From assembly GCA_029582155.1 (NCBI GenBank), contig CM055906.1, positions 14,513,291 through 14,577,290 on the forward strand: a stretch of DNA of 64,000 nucleotides, written 5' to 3'. The notes under the pieces are model-generated. The model made no database searches and was not told the origin of the DNA. It saw only the letters and a list, made by a program, of their open reading frames with translations. Of this stretch, positions 1 through 10,950 are shown piece after piece; position 1 is the stretch's first letter; each line of letters begins with the position of its first letter. This DNA is from Panopea generosa. Its lineage: Eukaryota; Mollusca; Bivalvia; Adapedonta; Hiatellidae. The position numbers and the translations under genes were made by a program.

Positions 1-270
1 CACATCAAGTATCCTTGAGTATCCGACAAAACTGAGAAACTGACTGGTAACTGTGTTCTGATATTATTTGGGTGGTTATACTCACATTTATTGTGAGGTC
101 TTCCTCTACAAATAAGTTTGCCAGTTACTTGATTAAGGATGGTTGTTCTACTCAGTTCATTTTGAGGTCTTCTTCTACCAATAAGTTTGCCAGTTACTTG
201 ATTAAGGATGGTTGTTCTACTCAGATTTATTTCTATGGTCATCCTTGATCAATAAAACTTGATATACCAT
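1..270 (+). repeat. SINE-A tail with internal 69-bp duplication
   Basis: This stretch resembles the 3' body of SINE-A: a 'gccagttacttg...ggatgg...ttctactcag' block followed by 'tgaggtcttcttc'. The block occurs twice about 69 bases apart (near 120 and 190), and an older partial copy starts near 80. Other copies of this body lie near 10240, 49870, 50300, 60770 and 61430. No tRNA-like head is visible, so the copy is 5' truncated or begins before the window. Confidence 0.6.
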
Positions 271-377
271 AACTATATAACAAATGGTGTTACACACTAT
301 TAATTGTCTAGCTGGTATCAAATGTAGTCACTTTGTTGATACATATTTAAGCCTATTGTTACAAAATATAGTTTTAG

Positions 378-588
378 TAAAATGAGGCTGCTGAATCCCA
401 TTATATATTTTGATGTGAAAAAAGTCACTGAAAAAACAAAAAAAACAATAGATGATGCAAAATTCAAAGGCTGCCACAACACCACAAATATAATCATTGC
501 ACAGAAATTCTTAAAAGAAGAACATAAATACAGTAGAAATGACAGCGTCAGCACCCTGGAACAGTCATTATCAAAAAACGCCTCTTAG
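378..588 (+). CDS. Possible terminal exon of an unrecognised gene
   Basis: An open frame of about 69 codons follows an AG at 376-377 (tract 'tagttttag') and ends at TAG 586-588. The peptide is polar and lysine-rich, reads like ordinary protein (it includes KKVTEKTKKTIDDAKF and ends in SLSKNAS), and is followed by AT-rich sequence that could be a 3' UTR. If it is an exon, it enters with one base completing a split codon and the rest of the gene lies left of the window. I do not recognise the protein. The pyrimidine tract is weak and the frame is short, so it may be chance. Confidence 0.3.
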
Positions 589-954
589 GAAGCTCAAACC
601 TGCTTTACAGTTGCACCAGTCTTCGCACAAAACCCATTGTTATATTTTTAAGTGAACACGACTTTTACATAGTTTTGTAAATGTGCAGCTAACCATATTG
701 TTATGTTGTTTTGGCCTACGGAAGCTTATTTTGCAGTCTAGCTTTGTTAGATGAATTTTGCAGATCTGATTATTAATTATTGTTCATTTGAGCTGCGTCT
801 TTTTAAAGTTGTGTGTTTTCTAGTTAATACATTGTAGTGATGAATGGTGAGATTTTACTTGTCACTTGTTGAAGTTATGTTGGTTAACAGGTGTTAACCT
901 AATTATGAATAGTACCTGTAATTAAAATTAGGTTAAAGTTTCAAATACATGTAG
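589..954. other. No gene seen; possible 3' UTR
   Basis: AT-rich sequence without a convincing reading frame or repeat. If 378-588 is a terminal exon, the first few hundred bases would be its 3' UTR. Confidence 0.4.
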
Positions 955-1225
955 ATGGACTTAATTTTCACCTGTTAAAGTCATGTTAGTTATGTTTAGC
1001 CGACATGAAAACATACTGTGTTAAATATTAATTTTCACCTGTTTAAGTTTTAAATACAGGCAGATGTAGACTTACTTTTCACCTGTTAAAGTCATGTTGG
1101 TTAAGTTTTAGCCAACATCAAAACATACTGTGTTAAATATTAATTTTCACCTGTTAAAGTCATGTTGGTTAAGTTTTAGCCAACATCAAAGCATACTGTG
1201 TTAAATATCAATTTTCAACTGTTAT
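955..1225. repeat. 68-bp minisatellite, about 4 imperfect copies
   Basis: The unit begins 'ttttcacctgttaaagtcat' and continues through 'ggttaagttttagccaac' to 'catactgtgttaaatatta'. The repeats starting at about 1081 and 1149 are 68 bases apart and nearly identical; flanking ones are more worn. Single related blocks recur near 860 and 2060. Confidence 0.75.
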
Positions 1226-1299
1226 ATAGGTTAACAGTCGAATTAACGAAATGATGTTGATTGGTCATTTGTTTAACCAAATGAAATTCTGGTTAGAGA

Positions 1300-1950
1300 T
1301 TTTTTTATTTTGCCCCCGCCATTTTCAATGGGGTGGACATATAGTATCGTGCTGTAGGTATGTACGTACGAAAATGGTTTCCTACTTATATCTTTAGTTT
1401 TAACAAACAGATTTAAACCAAATTTGTTGTGTGACTTCACATTCAGATAATAAAGGTCAAGTTAATATTTTGTTCCAGTCTGATGATATTTGATGGAGTT
1501 ATGCCCCTTTTTGGACTTACATTATTGACAAATGTCAAGAAATTTGTTTCCAATCGATATCTCTTGAAGGATTGGATGGATTTTATTCATATTTATTAGA
1601 AAGATGTATGGTGAAAAACTACAGCTCAGGATTGATTTCCGTCAAAACCCTTGCATATCAATTAAGTTTTCTGGGCTCTAATTGGCTGATAGTTTCCGGC
1701 CTCTAAAGTCTTTATTTATGGACCGATTTTGACAAAAATTTACATTTGGCTTTATATTAACAAGACCCAGGTCAAGTTCAACAATGGATGGAATTGGCAC
1801 ATATCAGTAAGTTGATCAGGACTCTGATTGGCTGATGGTTTCCGGGTTCTAAAATCTTTATTGATGGACCGATTGATATTTGGCTTTATTGATATCTACA
1901 ATGTAGTTACAAAGTGGGGGCATCTGTGTCCCATGGGCACATTTCTAGTT
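1300..1950 (+). repeat. Interspersed repeat with two internal copies of a 145-bp block
   Basis: The segment opens with 'gcccccgccattttcaatgg' and closes with 'cccatgggcacatttctag'. Inside, 'attggctgatagtttccgg...tggaccgattt' occurs near 1680 and again near 1825, about 145 bases apart. No coding sequence is visible. It resembles the low-copy subrepeat elements common in bivalve genomes; the family name cannot be assigned here. Confidence 0.45.
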
Positions 1951-2540
1951 TTCACCAGGTACTGTTGTTATTGCATTAGTTAATATTTTGATTATCAATA
2001 TGATATTAATTAACAAAAGGATTGGTCCAGTGATATTTTATTTCCAAATGTTGAAATGATTGATTTAGTTTTTACCTGTTTAATCATGTTGGTTAAAATT
2101 TTAGTTAACATAAATAAATTATTTTGGAGATTGCTTTTTTGTTACCATGTTTATTAAGAATACTAAAAAAACTAATTAGATATCACCTGTTTAAATAGTA
2201 TGAAATTATACATACATTCAGTTCAGTCGATATTTAAGAAAATATTTTGAACTTTATTTGTTAATTTTTGTAAGTTAATATTGGTACTGTCAACTCAAGT
2301 GGGATATATTGTTTGTTAAAGGCTGCATATCAGGAAAAGTTACCACAAACATAAAAAGGTTAAAACTAAGTTTGAAATGAATATAAAGCATCCCAGTACC
2401 ATTTATAAATATGCATGATTTGGAATTTTAAAATCTGCCAAAATAATATCATGCAAGTATTGCTTGAAGACTGTAACTTAGTAATTCCGACCATGTCAAA
2501 GAGGAACCAAGTTCAACAATAGATTTTAAGTGGATATTTT
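1951..2540. other. AT-rich spacer, nothing recognised
   Basis: No reading frame, tRNA-like head or tandem repeat found. Blocks similar to the 68-bp unit ('acctgtttaatcatgttggttaa') appear near 2075. Confidence 0.4.
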
Positions 2541-2544
2541 AATT

Positions 2545-2690
2545 ACACAAAACTTACAATTCCATACATTCTCAGACATTTTAAGTACACAAAACTCAAC
2601 ATTCCTTGCTTTCTAAAAACGTATCTTGCTCAAGGACACCACACATAGCCATGGCAGCATATCAAACTGAGAGATAGGTAAATCAGACTG
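2545..2690. repeat. Stray copies of the 42-bp unit joined to a SINE-B fragment
   Basis: About 1.5 units of the 42-bp repeat that forms the array at 6760-8030 occur here ('cattctcagacattttaag', 'tacacaaaactcaacattcc'). They run directly into 'cttgctcaaggacaccacac', a minus-strand fragment of SINE-B. The large array likewise ends against a SINE-B copy at 8021. Confidence 0.65.
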
Positions 2691-2794
2691 CCATGTCAGT
2701 TTACTTACATGCTGTTCTGGTTCTTATATATAGCTTGTTTACAAATAGAGTTTTGTGGCATACAGCAAGTTAAGAAATTCATTAATTCTGTGAA

Positions 2795-2985
2795 GCATGT
2801 GGTCCAGCGGCAGAGCATCGTACCCATGATCGGAGGGTCAAGGGTTCGAACCCCTGCCATAGGTATGTGTAGTGTCATTGAGCAAGACACTTTGTCCACA
2901 TATGCTTAGTGCTGGTTTTACCCAGGAAGACTTTAAGCATGGTTAAGTTTTTGATTAATAGTTAAGACAAATTAATTGAATATCA
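2795..2985 (+). repeat. SINE-B, tRNA-derived
   Basis: The head carries an A-box-like 'tggtccagcggcagagca' and a B-box 'gggttcgaacccc'. The body contains 'gagcaagacactttgtc' and 'cttagtgctggttttaccca'. It is not an intact tRNA gene because no acceptor stem pairs. Related copies lie at 8021 and 39170 on the plus strand, and at 15725, 21085 and 43275 on the minus strand. Confidence 0.75.
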
Positions 2986-3790
2986 CCTATAAAAATAGTA
3001 TTGGTTTATGTTTGTGTTGATATTATAAAGTAGATGGGATCAAGTATCATTTATACAAGTTAGTTTGATCAACATGTGAAATATTAGATTTATTTTGTTA
3101 TTACAGTGATATGTATGAAATCAGATGATTTGTCGTTATTAAAATGTCAGGTACTGTGTTTTAAACCTATAGTGTGCATCAGCGATTGAACTTTTGATAA
3201 ATATTACCATAGTAAATATAGTGAATGGAACAGCTAACCTACTACCTGACATTTTATATACCTGACATTTTATGTATTTCCTCAAAAAATATCAAAGCAA
3301 TTTCCTTAAAATTTTGACTTAAATAAAAAATGCAAATTTAGGCTATGTAAAATCAATATATAATTGTCTATTGACGTTGTATACAAATTCTAACAATGCT
3401 ACTCAATGTTTTGACAAAGATATTGGAAATACAAAAGTAGTGGGTCAGCTGTTCTATTCAGTTATGTATAACATACCAGAAAAATAAACTTGTCAAAATG
3501 TATCTAACCAAATTTCTACCTGTCATTTTTTATGGGTGCCAATTTAAACATGTGCCCTGTTTACATTTACCATTTATTGTTTATTTTTCTCTCTTATATA
3601 TGTAACTCATCATTGATGTTAAATTATTAAGAAAAATAGGATTGTTTACTTCTGGAGTAAGTTACAGTAAGCTAAATTGGTCAGTGATAAAGGCTGTGAT
3701 CCAAACTCTGATTTTTTACTCTCAACGTTATTTCTTTAACAAAAAATTTACAATCAAATACATAAATTTTATCATCATCATGGTTAAGTA
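2986..3790. other. AT-rich spacer, nothing recognised
   Basis: No coding sequence or dispersed repeat recognised. A short local duplication ('acctgacattttat', twice) lies near 3245-3270. Confidence 0.4.
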
Positions 3791-3794
3791 GTCA

Positions 3795-4065
3795 AATAAA
3801 AGCTGTTCTGTGGGTTAGTGGTTAAGGCATCCACCTCAGAAGTGGGTGGTCGAAGGTTCATATATTGATGGAAGAACTTGTTGTTTTTATGCGGCTGTTT
3901 GCTCAACAAACGTCTAGTTGAACTGTAGGCTCCGAATGTCTAACAGTCAGACACCTGGCAATGAAAGCTTTTGGGAAGTAAATTGTGAACAACATAAAGG
4001 TGTCTCATAAGCCCATTGTGGCTGACAATTTCAATAGGGGTGACACTATAATAAACAAACACTTT
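3795..4065 (+). repeat. SINE-E, tRNA-derived
   Basis: The tRNA-like head has 'gtgggttagtggttaaggca' and a degenerate B-box 'gtcgaaggttcat'. A long body follows ('gcggctgtttgctcaac', 'gacacctggcaatgaaagct') and the end is 'gacactataataaacaaac'. Only one copy was noticed in the window. Confidence 0.6.
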
Positions 4066-4539
4066 ACTTCTTTTTTATTTCGCTGTAAAATATATATGGT
4101 TTTAGTGTAATCTGAATTATTATGTGACTTTTAAAGATACTAATAGATTATGACAACATGATTTTCTTCTTTAAATTCAAGACTAGTTTCAAATTTAATA
4201 TCACATGAATTACCTATTTGGTCACTGTATAAAATGGTCTAACTGTATACATGTATATCCATCAGCAAACTTAAATGGCCTAATAAAAGATAAGTTATCA
4301 ATCATAAATGAATGGCCTATTCTTTGATTGACTTTCAGTTAGGTAGAGTTCTTGTATACATAAACATTTCTACCATATTTTAACCAGAAAACAAGAAATG
4401 TCACTGGTAAGTGTCCCTTGCCTCCCAAAGGGTCGTTGAAAAATAACAATATAATTATGTTATAATAGGAAGGAATGTATCCATGAATATAAAGAGTAAT
4501 GGACTGATGTTTCAGACTACACATGCAATTTTATGTTTT
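4066..4539. other. AT-rich spacer, nothing recognised
   Basis: No coding sequence, RNA gene or repeat recognised. Confidence 0.4.
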
Positions 4540-5830
4540 TTACATTAAAGCATGACCTTGACCTTTGTGTTACCTTGACCTTGACATCTGATGTAATGGT
4601 CTGGGTATTTCAACAGTTAAATGCTGATGAAACATTATCATGACATGCTGATCACTTGTGTCAAGCTATTTTAAAATCCCTAAATGTAAGACAAAGTTAC
4701 AGATCAATTGTTGATAAATTGAGCCAAGTGTTTTTGAAATCCATCCATATATGATAAAGTTAAAGGACGGACTTGAAATCTCAAACAGGTTCAAAGTGTT
4801 GTCATACATACTAAAAGTGTGACCTTGACTTTTGAGGTATGGGTCTAGGTCTTACTTATGACACGTTGTTATGTCATCTTGATAAATTGAGCCAAGTTAA
4901 AAGGCAAAGTCACAGACCAGACACACAATATCAAACAAATTGAAAGTGTGACCTTTATCTTTAAGGAAAGATTCTGGGTCTTACATGCAACACTTAATTA
5001 TGTCATGTTGATCAACTGAGCCAAGTGTTTTTAAAATTTATCCATATATGACAGACTGGACAAGAAATGTCAACATGACTGAAAGTGTTGTCAAACAAAG
5101 TTAAAGTGTGACCTTGACCTTTGAAGTTGGTATTAAGTGCAACACGTCGTCATGTTAGGTTGATCATTTATAACAAGTATTTATTAAAATCCATCTATGC
5201 ATGACAAAGTTGCAGACACGAAATCTCAAAGTGTTGTCAAACTCAAATTGTGACCTTAACCTTTGAGGTACGGGTGCAGGTCTTACTTGCGACATGTCGT
5301 CATGTTATGTTGATCAGTTGTAGCAAGTATCATTAAAATCCATATATGCATGACAGTTACAGGCCCGACACAAAATCTCACAGACTCAAAGTGTTGTTAA
5401 ACAAACTCAAATTGTGACCTTGACCTTTGAGGTACAGGTGTGGGTCTTACTCGCAAACTCGAAGTGTTGTCAAACAATCTGAAATAGTGATCTTGACCTT
5501 TGAGTTATGGGTGTGGGTCTTACTCGCGACACGTCATCATGTTATGTTAATCATTTGTAGCAAGTATTTCTAAAATCGGTCTATGCTTGACAAAGTTACA
5601 GGCGGGACACGAAATCTCACACAGACTCAAAGTGTATTCAAACAAACTCAAATTGTGACCTTGACCTTTTAGGTATGGGTGTCGGTTTAACTCGTGACAC
5701 GTTGTCATGTTATGTTGATCATTTGTACCAAGTATCATCAAAATCCGTCTATGCTTGACAAAGATACAGGCAGGTAACGAAATACTAGATGGAAGGACGG
5801 ACAGATGGATGGATGCTGCGATTACTATAT
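4540..5830. repeat. Diverged satellite-like array, unit about 165-175 bp
   Basis: Units contain 'gtgaccttgacctttgagg', 'gtcatgttatgttgatcatt' and 'gacacgaaatctcacac'. The 'accttgacctttgagg' block recurs near 4800, 5110, 5250, 5416, 5490 and 5660. A second array of the same unit lies in SORD intron 3 (51195-51625), and a single related unit is near 33950. Copies are too diverged for a recent expansion. Confidence 0.7.
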
Positions 5831-5848
5831 GCCACCCAAAAATTTTTT

Positions 5849-5871
5849 TTGGGGGGGTGGGGGGGGGGGGC
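5849..5871 (+). repeat. Oligo-G tract with G-quadruplex potential
   Basis: Twenty bases, all G except one T (5851-5870), are preceded by a T run. The tract ends the satellite at its left. Such runs are prone to length errors in sequencing, so the exact length is uncertain. Confidence 0.7.
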
Positions 5872-6759
5872 ATAAAAATTATCCTTTGTTCTTTTTCATT
5901 TTATAGAGAGTTTCAAGATGCATTATTCCAGTTATTACTTACATTAGCCAATAATGATTTTGGCCTTCTGGAGAGTAACAAAGTAAAATGACCAGGGCTG
6001 AATTTCAACAAGTGTTTAAGTCTTATGATTAAATTCTTAAAAAAACCTAAATCAAAGAAAAACTTCCAGGCAGTCATTATATTTTAGACTGGCTCAAGAG
6101 TTACTGCATTAATTTTTGTTTCACTGACCAAATATTGGTATGTTGATTTTTATTACCATCTACTTAACTAAGTAAATACTTCAAATGAAACTGATGATGT
6201 TTATTTAGGCATAAAATATATTTAACTTAGATTAATTAACTAGTCTGCAAATCTTCACTCTTTAAGTTTTTCAAGAATTTTCTTAACTAAGTTTTGTAAG
6301 TGAAAATTGATCAAGTATCTGTATTCATATGTTTTGGTGACTTATACATATGTTTTGGTGACTTATACATATGTTTTGGTGACTTAGTTGACACATTAGA
6401 AGACCATTTTCTGTTTCACCAACATTTCACTTAAATACTTTAAAACTTAGTTTTGACTGGTTATTTATCTATCATATAATCAATATCATTGAAACCATAT
6501 GCCATTTAACTGGAAGTAGTCTAAAATCATGATCACCTGGCTGCTTTTCTTAGATATAAGTTTTTAAGTACTGAAGTATATGTAGGTGAAACATGAGTCA
6601 GGCCTCAGTTTCACCTAACATCTCATCTTGACATTTTCCCCAACTTAAATCTTTGAAAGGTTATATCTTCATTTTCATTAAACAGTTTGCATTTTATTAT
6701 TTACAAATAAGTAAATAGTTTTGTGACTTCAGTTCTGAGTAATAATGTAAAGTGTAATG
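5872..6759. other. AT-rich spacer with a small 23-bp triplication
   Basis: The unit 'catatgttttggtgacttat' occurs three times in tandem at about 6325-6385. Nothing else was recognised. Confidence 0.5.
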
Positions 6760-8030
6760 GGCAGAAGATCTTAGGTACACAAAAGTTAACATTCATTGCA
6801 TTCTGAGACATCTTAAGTACACAAAACTTAATATTCCTTACATAATGAGACATCTTAAGTACACAAAAGTAAACATTCCTTGCATTGTGAGATATCTTAA
6901 GTACACAAAAGTTAACATTTCTTGCATTCTGAGATATCTTAAGTACACAAAACTTAACATTATGAGACATCTTAAGTACACAAAAGTTAACGTTCCTTGC
7001 ATTCTGAGATATCTTAAGTACACAAAAGTTAACATTCCTTGCATTCTAAGCCATATTAAGTACACAAAACTTAACATTCCTTACATTATTAGACATTTTA
7101 AGTGCACAAAAGTTAACATTCCTTGCATTCTGAGATATCTTAAGTACACAAAACCTAACATTATGAGAAATCTTTAGTACACAAAAGTTAACATTCATTG
7201 CATTGTGAGATATCTTAAGTACACAAAAGTTAACATTTCTTGCATTCTGAGATATCTTAAGTACACAAAAATTAACATTTCTTGCATTCTGAGATATCTT
7301 AAGTACACAAAACTTAACATTATGAGACATCTTAAGTACACAAAAGTTAACGTTCCTTGCATTCTGAGATATCTTAAGTACACAAAAGTTAACATTCCTT
7401 GCATTCTAAGCCATATTAAGTACACAAAACTTAACATTCCTTACATTATTAGACATTTTAAGTGCACAAAAGTTAACATTCCTTGCATTCTGAGATATCT
7501 TAAGTACACAAAACTTAACATTATGAGACATCTTAAGTACACAAAAGTTAACATTTCTTGCATTCTGAGATATCTTAAGTATACAAAATTTAACATTCCT
7601 TACATTCCAAGACATCTTAAGTACACAATATGTAACTTTTTTTACATTATGAGACATCTTTAGTACACAAAAGTTAACATTCCTTGCATTCTGAGACATC
7701 TTAAGTACACAAAACTTAACATTCCTTGCATGCTGAGACATCAAAGTACACAAATCTTAACATGCCTTGCATTCCAAGACATTAAAGTACACAAGAATTA
7801 ACATTTTTTTGCACTCTCAGACATCTTAAGTACACAAAAGTTAACATTCCTTGCATGCTGAGACATCTAAAGAACACAAAAGTTACCATTCCTTGCATTC
7901 TGAGACATCTAAAGTACACACAAGTTAACATTCCTTGCATTATGAGACATCTTATATACATAAAATTTAACATTCCTTGCATTGTGAGACATATAAGCAC
8001 ACAAAACTTAACATTCCTTACAGGTGGTCC
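6760..8030. repeat. 42-bp minisatellite with 360-bp higher-order repeat
   Basis: About 30 units of 42 bp ('cttaagtacacaaaagttaa', then 'cattccttgcattctgagac') are mixed with shorter units of about 33 bp. The three consecutive 60-base stretches 6961-7140 and 7321-7500 are identical, and the flanks differ only slightly, so a 360-bp block was recently duplicated. Because 42 is divisible by three, long stop-free frames appear on both strands. They translate to simple 14-residue repeats and are not taken as genes. The array stops at the head of a SINE-B. Confidence 0.9.
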
Positions 8031-8200
8031 AGTGGTAGAGCAACTGACCCAGGATTGAAGAGTCAAGGGTTCAATCTTCCACCTCAGCTATATATGGAGT
8101 CCTTGAGCTAGATTTTTTTTTTCCGTATGCCTAGTACTGGTTCTACACTAGAAGAATTTGAAAGTTCTAATAGCTTGTTTCACAATCAAAGTAAAATAAA
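8021..8200 (+). repeat. SINE-B, tRNA-derived
   Basis: The A-box region 'ggtggtccagtggtagagca' and B-box-like 'agggttcaatctt' are followed by the family body 'cctagtactggttctacac' and a tail ending 'cacaatcaaagtaaaataaa'. The insertion abuts the last 42-bp unit. Confidence 0.75.
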
Positions 8201-8433
8201 TATGTTTAAACTACATCTTTATTAATGATAATGGAAACCTAACCACCTCAACAAAATGACGAAATAGAAAAAAATAGAAATATTTGAACCCCCATTTTGA
8301 AATAAACAAATTGAATAATAGCAATGATTTTGTATAAGTATTGCTCCATTATTACATTCACTCCATCAAAATATTCACCATTATTTATTAACAAAACATT
8401 TATTCACATTGAAAGTTGTGCACGTACATGTCT

Positions 8434-8735
8434 TTCAGGTCCGCCTCGCATGCGGAAGGTCGTGGGTTCGATTCCCTGGTCATACCAAAGACTTTAAAAA
8501 TGGTACTACATGTAGTAGCTTCCTCGCTTGACGCTCAGCATTTAGATGAGTTCTAGGTCTGGTCAGCCCGGTGTCAGTATAATGTGACTGGATGGGGTAT
8601 CATACCATGTGTCTGCGGCATGATACTCCAGTGTGACAGTGCTTAGAATACTGTCTCAAGTAGACACCGTCGCGATATGACTGAAAAATTGTTGAAAGCA
8701 ATGCTAAACACCATACAACAATAACAACATGTCTT
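8434..8735 (+). repeat. SINE-D, tRNA-derived, long body
   Basis: The head has a good B-box ('gtgggttcgattccc'). The roughly 230-base body includes 'gtgactggatggggtatcat', 'cggcatgatactccagtgtg' and 'gcgatatgactgaaaaattg', ending near 'taaacaccatacaacaata'. A second copy at 49315-49615 is nearly identical over the body, so this family is fairly young. Confidence 0.8.
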
Positions 8736-9580
8736 TCAACACACAATTATTCAATGAAAGTAATACTCTCTGTTGGTATCCTCCTATCTTATATGTGTGT
8801 ACCATATAGCTTTGTTTTAAATGGAATTATGACATTATTGATCTAGTGAGACAATGTCTGCATTATCCACACAGAACTAAATCAGTATTAACCTATAACG
8901 TAACACTTTTCTTAAGGGATGTTAGATATATAATATATACAAGTTATAACAAATACCGGTAATAAAAAATTTAGCTGTTCCATTACAGTAAGTTATCATT
9001 TAACTATATTCTATGTTATTTTTACTTTATTTAGAATTAAAAGTTTATTAAAGAATAATTGTAAATATTTTTTTATATTTTTGATTGTGTTTTTGATTAT
9101 GCATATCATACAAAAAGGCATTATATTTAATTTATTGCATTCCTATATCGGATTATCAGGTGTCATTTGTTTATTTGACTATTATATTAGATTATCAGAT
9201 TGTTATCCTTGGTTGCTATTTTGTCTTTCATTGTTAATTTTGTTTTTTCCCATTTACACTGCTATATTTACATAAAGAAAGAAATTTATTGGCTTTACTG
9301 ATCGGATTTTGTATGATTTTTAAAACAAATTATTATAATTTGTTGATATTCTTCTTCAATGTTTTGTAATTTTTAAGGAATTTTGAATTACCCGCTGGAA
9401 AGCAACATTTTAATTATCAAACAATATTAATTACAAGATTCAATATTTCTTTACTGATATTTGTAACTAAAACATAAATGTTTTCATTGCATTACAAAAC
9501 ATTTTGAAGCACTATTTACACATGACATTTAGTATTGGAATATCTATAATATTTAAATAATTGCAAGAAATTACGCTCAT
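8736..9580. other. AT-rich spacer, nothing recognised
   Basis: Very AT-rich. Short hydrophobic frames here have no recognisable content. Confidence 0.4.
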
Positions 9581-9793
9581 TTAACGCCTTACTCCATAGA
9601 TACGCGTTTTCCCACACCAATCACAGAAAGCCTTTGAAAACAGTGCAGGAAGAGTTAAGATTGCTTGAGCAATCTGAACACTTCCTGCACTGTTTTCAAC
9701 TCTTTCAGTTTATATAAACATAATTCACCCAATAATTCAAAAGCCTTAGATATTAGAGGTGTCCAAAGGCGTCTATATGAATTAAAGGGTTAA
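9581..9793. mobile_element. MITE1 copy 1, with internal hairpin
   Basis: The ends are TTAA plus imperfect terminal inverted repeats ('ccttactccatagatacgc' at left; 'gcgtctatatgaattaaagg' at right). The centre is a near-perfect hairpin with arms 'gaaaacagtgcaggaag' and 'cttcctgcactgttttc'. Other copies lie at 23357, 47268 and 54560. No coding capacity. Confidence 0.85.
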
Positions 9794-9799
9794 AAGGGC

Positions 9800-10100
9800 C
9801 TCATCTATGTTGCCGATATATTTTTGATCTGGCCCTAAAACTGCACACTTATATAAAATATCATTTATTATGGATATTCTGTTCAATAACTTAAATTGTA
9901 TTTTGTCTCTGTAGTGTAAAACTCTTTCATTTTGTTGACAACTACTAAACCACATCCCGCGATAATGTCTCTCATTGACCAGTATCAGGAAATTGTCGAC
10001 TTGTGTATTACAGAATTTTTCATAAATAAGATAAACTACAAGGATGGAACCAACCATTATCTTCGAATGGGATCTTCCTCTTTGTGATTCATTAAACTTT
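9800..10100 (-). pseudogene. Possible decayed retroelement fragment
   Basis: The minus strand is open for about 125 codons from 10159 to 9782. The stretch 'ILYKCAVLGPDQKYIG' reminds me of the 'ILYKC...KYIG' region that precedes a GIY-YIG-like domain in some invertebrate retroelement proteins. This is recollection, not a search. There is no start context and no continuation, and the frame runs into MITE1 at its 3' end. It may be chance. Confidence 0.25.
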
Positions 10101-10234
10101 ACATCATTTATTGAACAGAAAATTATAGGTGAGACATCTTTAACTGAATATATATACATGTATTTATATCAGGTGAGCTTTTTATTATTATTTTTTTGCC
10201 AAATATGGTATAATGTCCTTATTCAGAAAAGAAT

Positions 10235-10440
10235 GTAGAGTCCACTGTGGTCTAAGGTACCATCTTGAGATTACTTGTCTCTTATTGCTAAAGTCCTAGG
10301 TTAGAGTCCCACTTACTACAGAAAACTCTATAATTATGAGAAAGTTTGCCTGTTATGTGCGGAACGAGGGAGGTTCTATTCAGATTCATTCTGAGGTCTT
10401 CTTCCAGTTATAAAACTGGATATATATGACAGGAGAAATA
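10235..10440 (+). repeat. SINE-A copy
   Basis: The head contains 'gtggtctaaggtaccatc' and 'taggttagagtccc'. The family body follows ('gaaagtttgcctgttatg', 'cagattcattctgaggtct', 'ataaaactggatatata'). Confidence 0.7.
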
Positions 10441-10747
10441 TTGAAATATTGTTTCTTTTTTTGAAAACTAGTATGACATCTTAAAATTATCTCTAAATAT
10501 AAAAGTTTCAGTTGATAATAATATTCCTGGATTAGGATTTCCAAGATTAGTTGTAAAATTACCAGATCTATCCCTATATATTTGTTAAAAATAACAGACT
10601 CACTTAGTCTAGAACATATGTAACCATATCCTTAGCGAGATATAGTATTATATTAATTATTTATTATACATTTTGTCATATATTTAGCTAGACATGTATG
10701 TGAGTCAGGTGAAAATTAAGAAACATCTAACAAGACACATATAAACA

Positions 10748-10950
10748 CAGGCACTTGTCTAAATTTCAGGTGGTACATTTGGAAACTGCAGGCACTTGTC
10801 TAAATTTCAGGTGGTATGTTTGGAAACTGCAGGCACTTGTCTAAATTTCAGGTGGTACGTTTGGAAACTGCAGGCACTTGTCTAAATTTCAGGTGGTACG
10901 TTTGGAAACTGCAGGCACTTGTCTAAATTTCAGGTGGTACGTTTGGAGTT
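10748..10950. repeat. 41-bp minisatellite, five copies
   Basis: The unit 'gcaggcacttgtctaaattt' plus 'caggtggtacgtttggaaact' is repeated five times. The last three copies are identical, so the array is young. Confidence 0.9.

Noticed and set aside
2800-2870. A functional tRNA gene
   Set aside because: A- and B-box sequences are present but no acceptor or anticodon stem pairs, and the same head recurs with a SINE body.
5547-5991. Proline-rich and glycine-rich frames across the oligo-G tract
   Set aside because: Satellite sequence and a homopolymer; no conserved content.
6838-7663. Long stop-free frames on both strands (14-residue repeats such as RYLKYTKVNIPCIL)
   Set aside because: They come from a 42-bp tandem repeat whose length is divisible by three; frames are open on both strands and there is no start context or non-repeat part.
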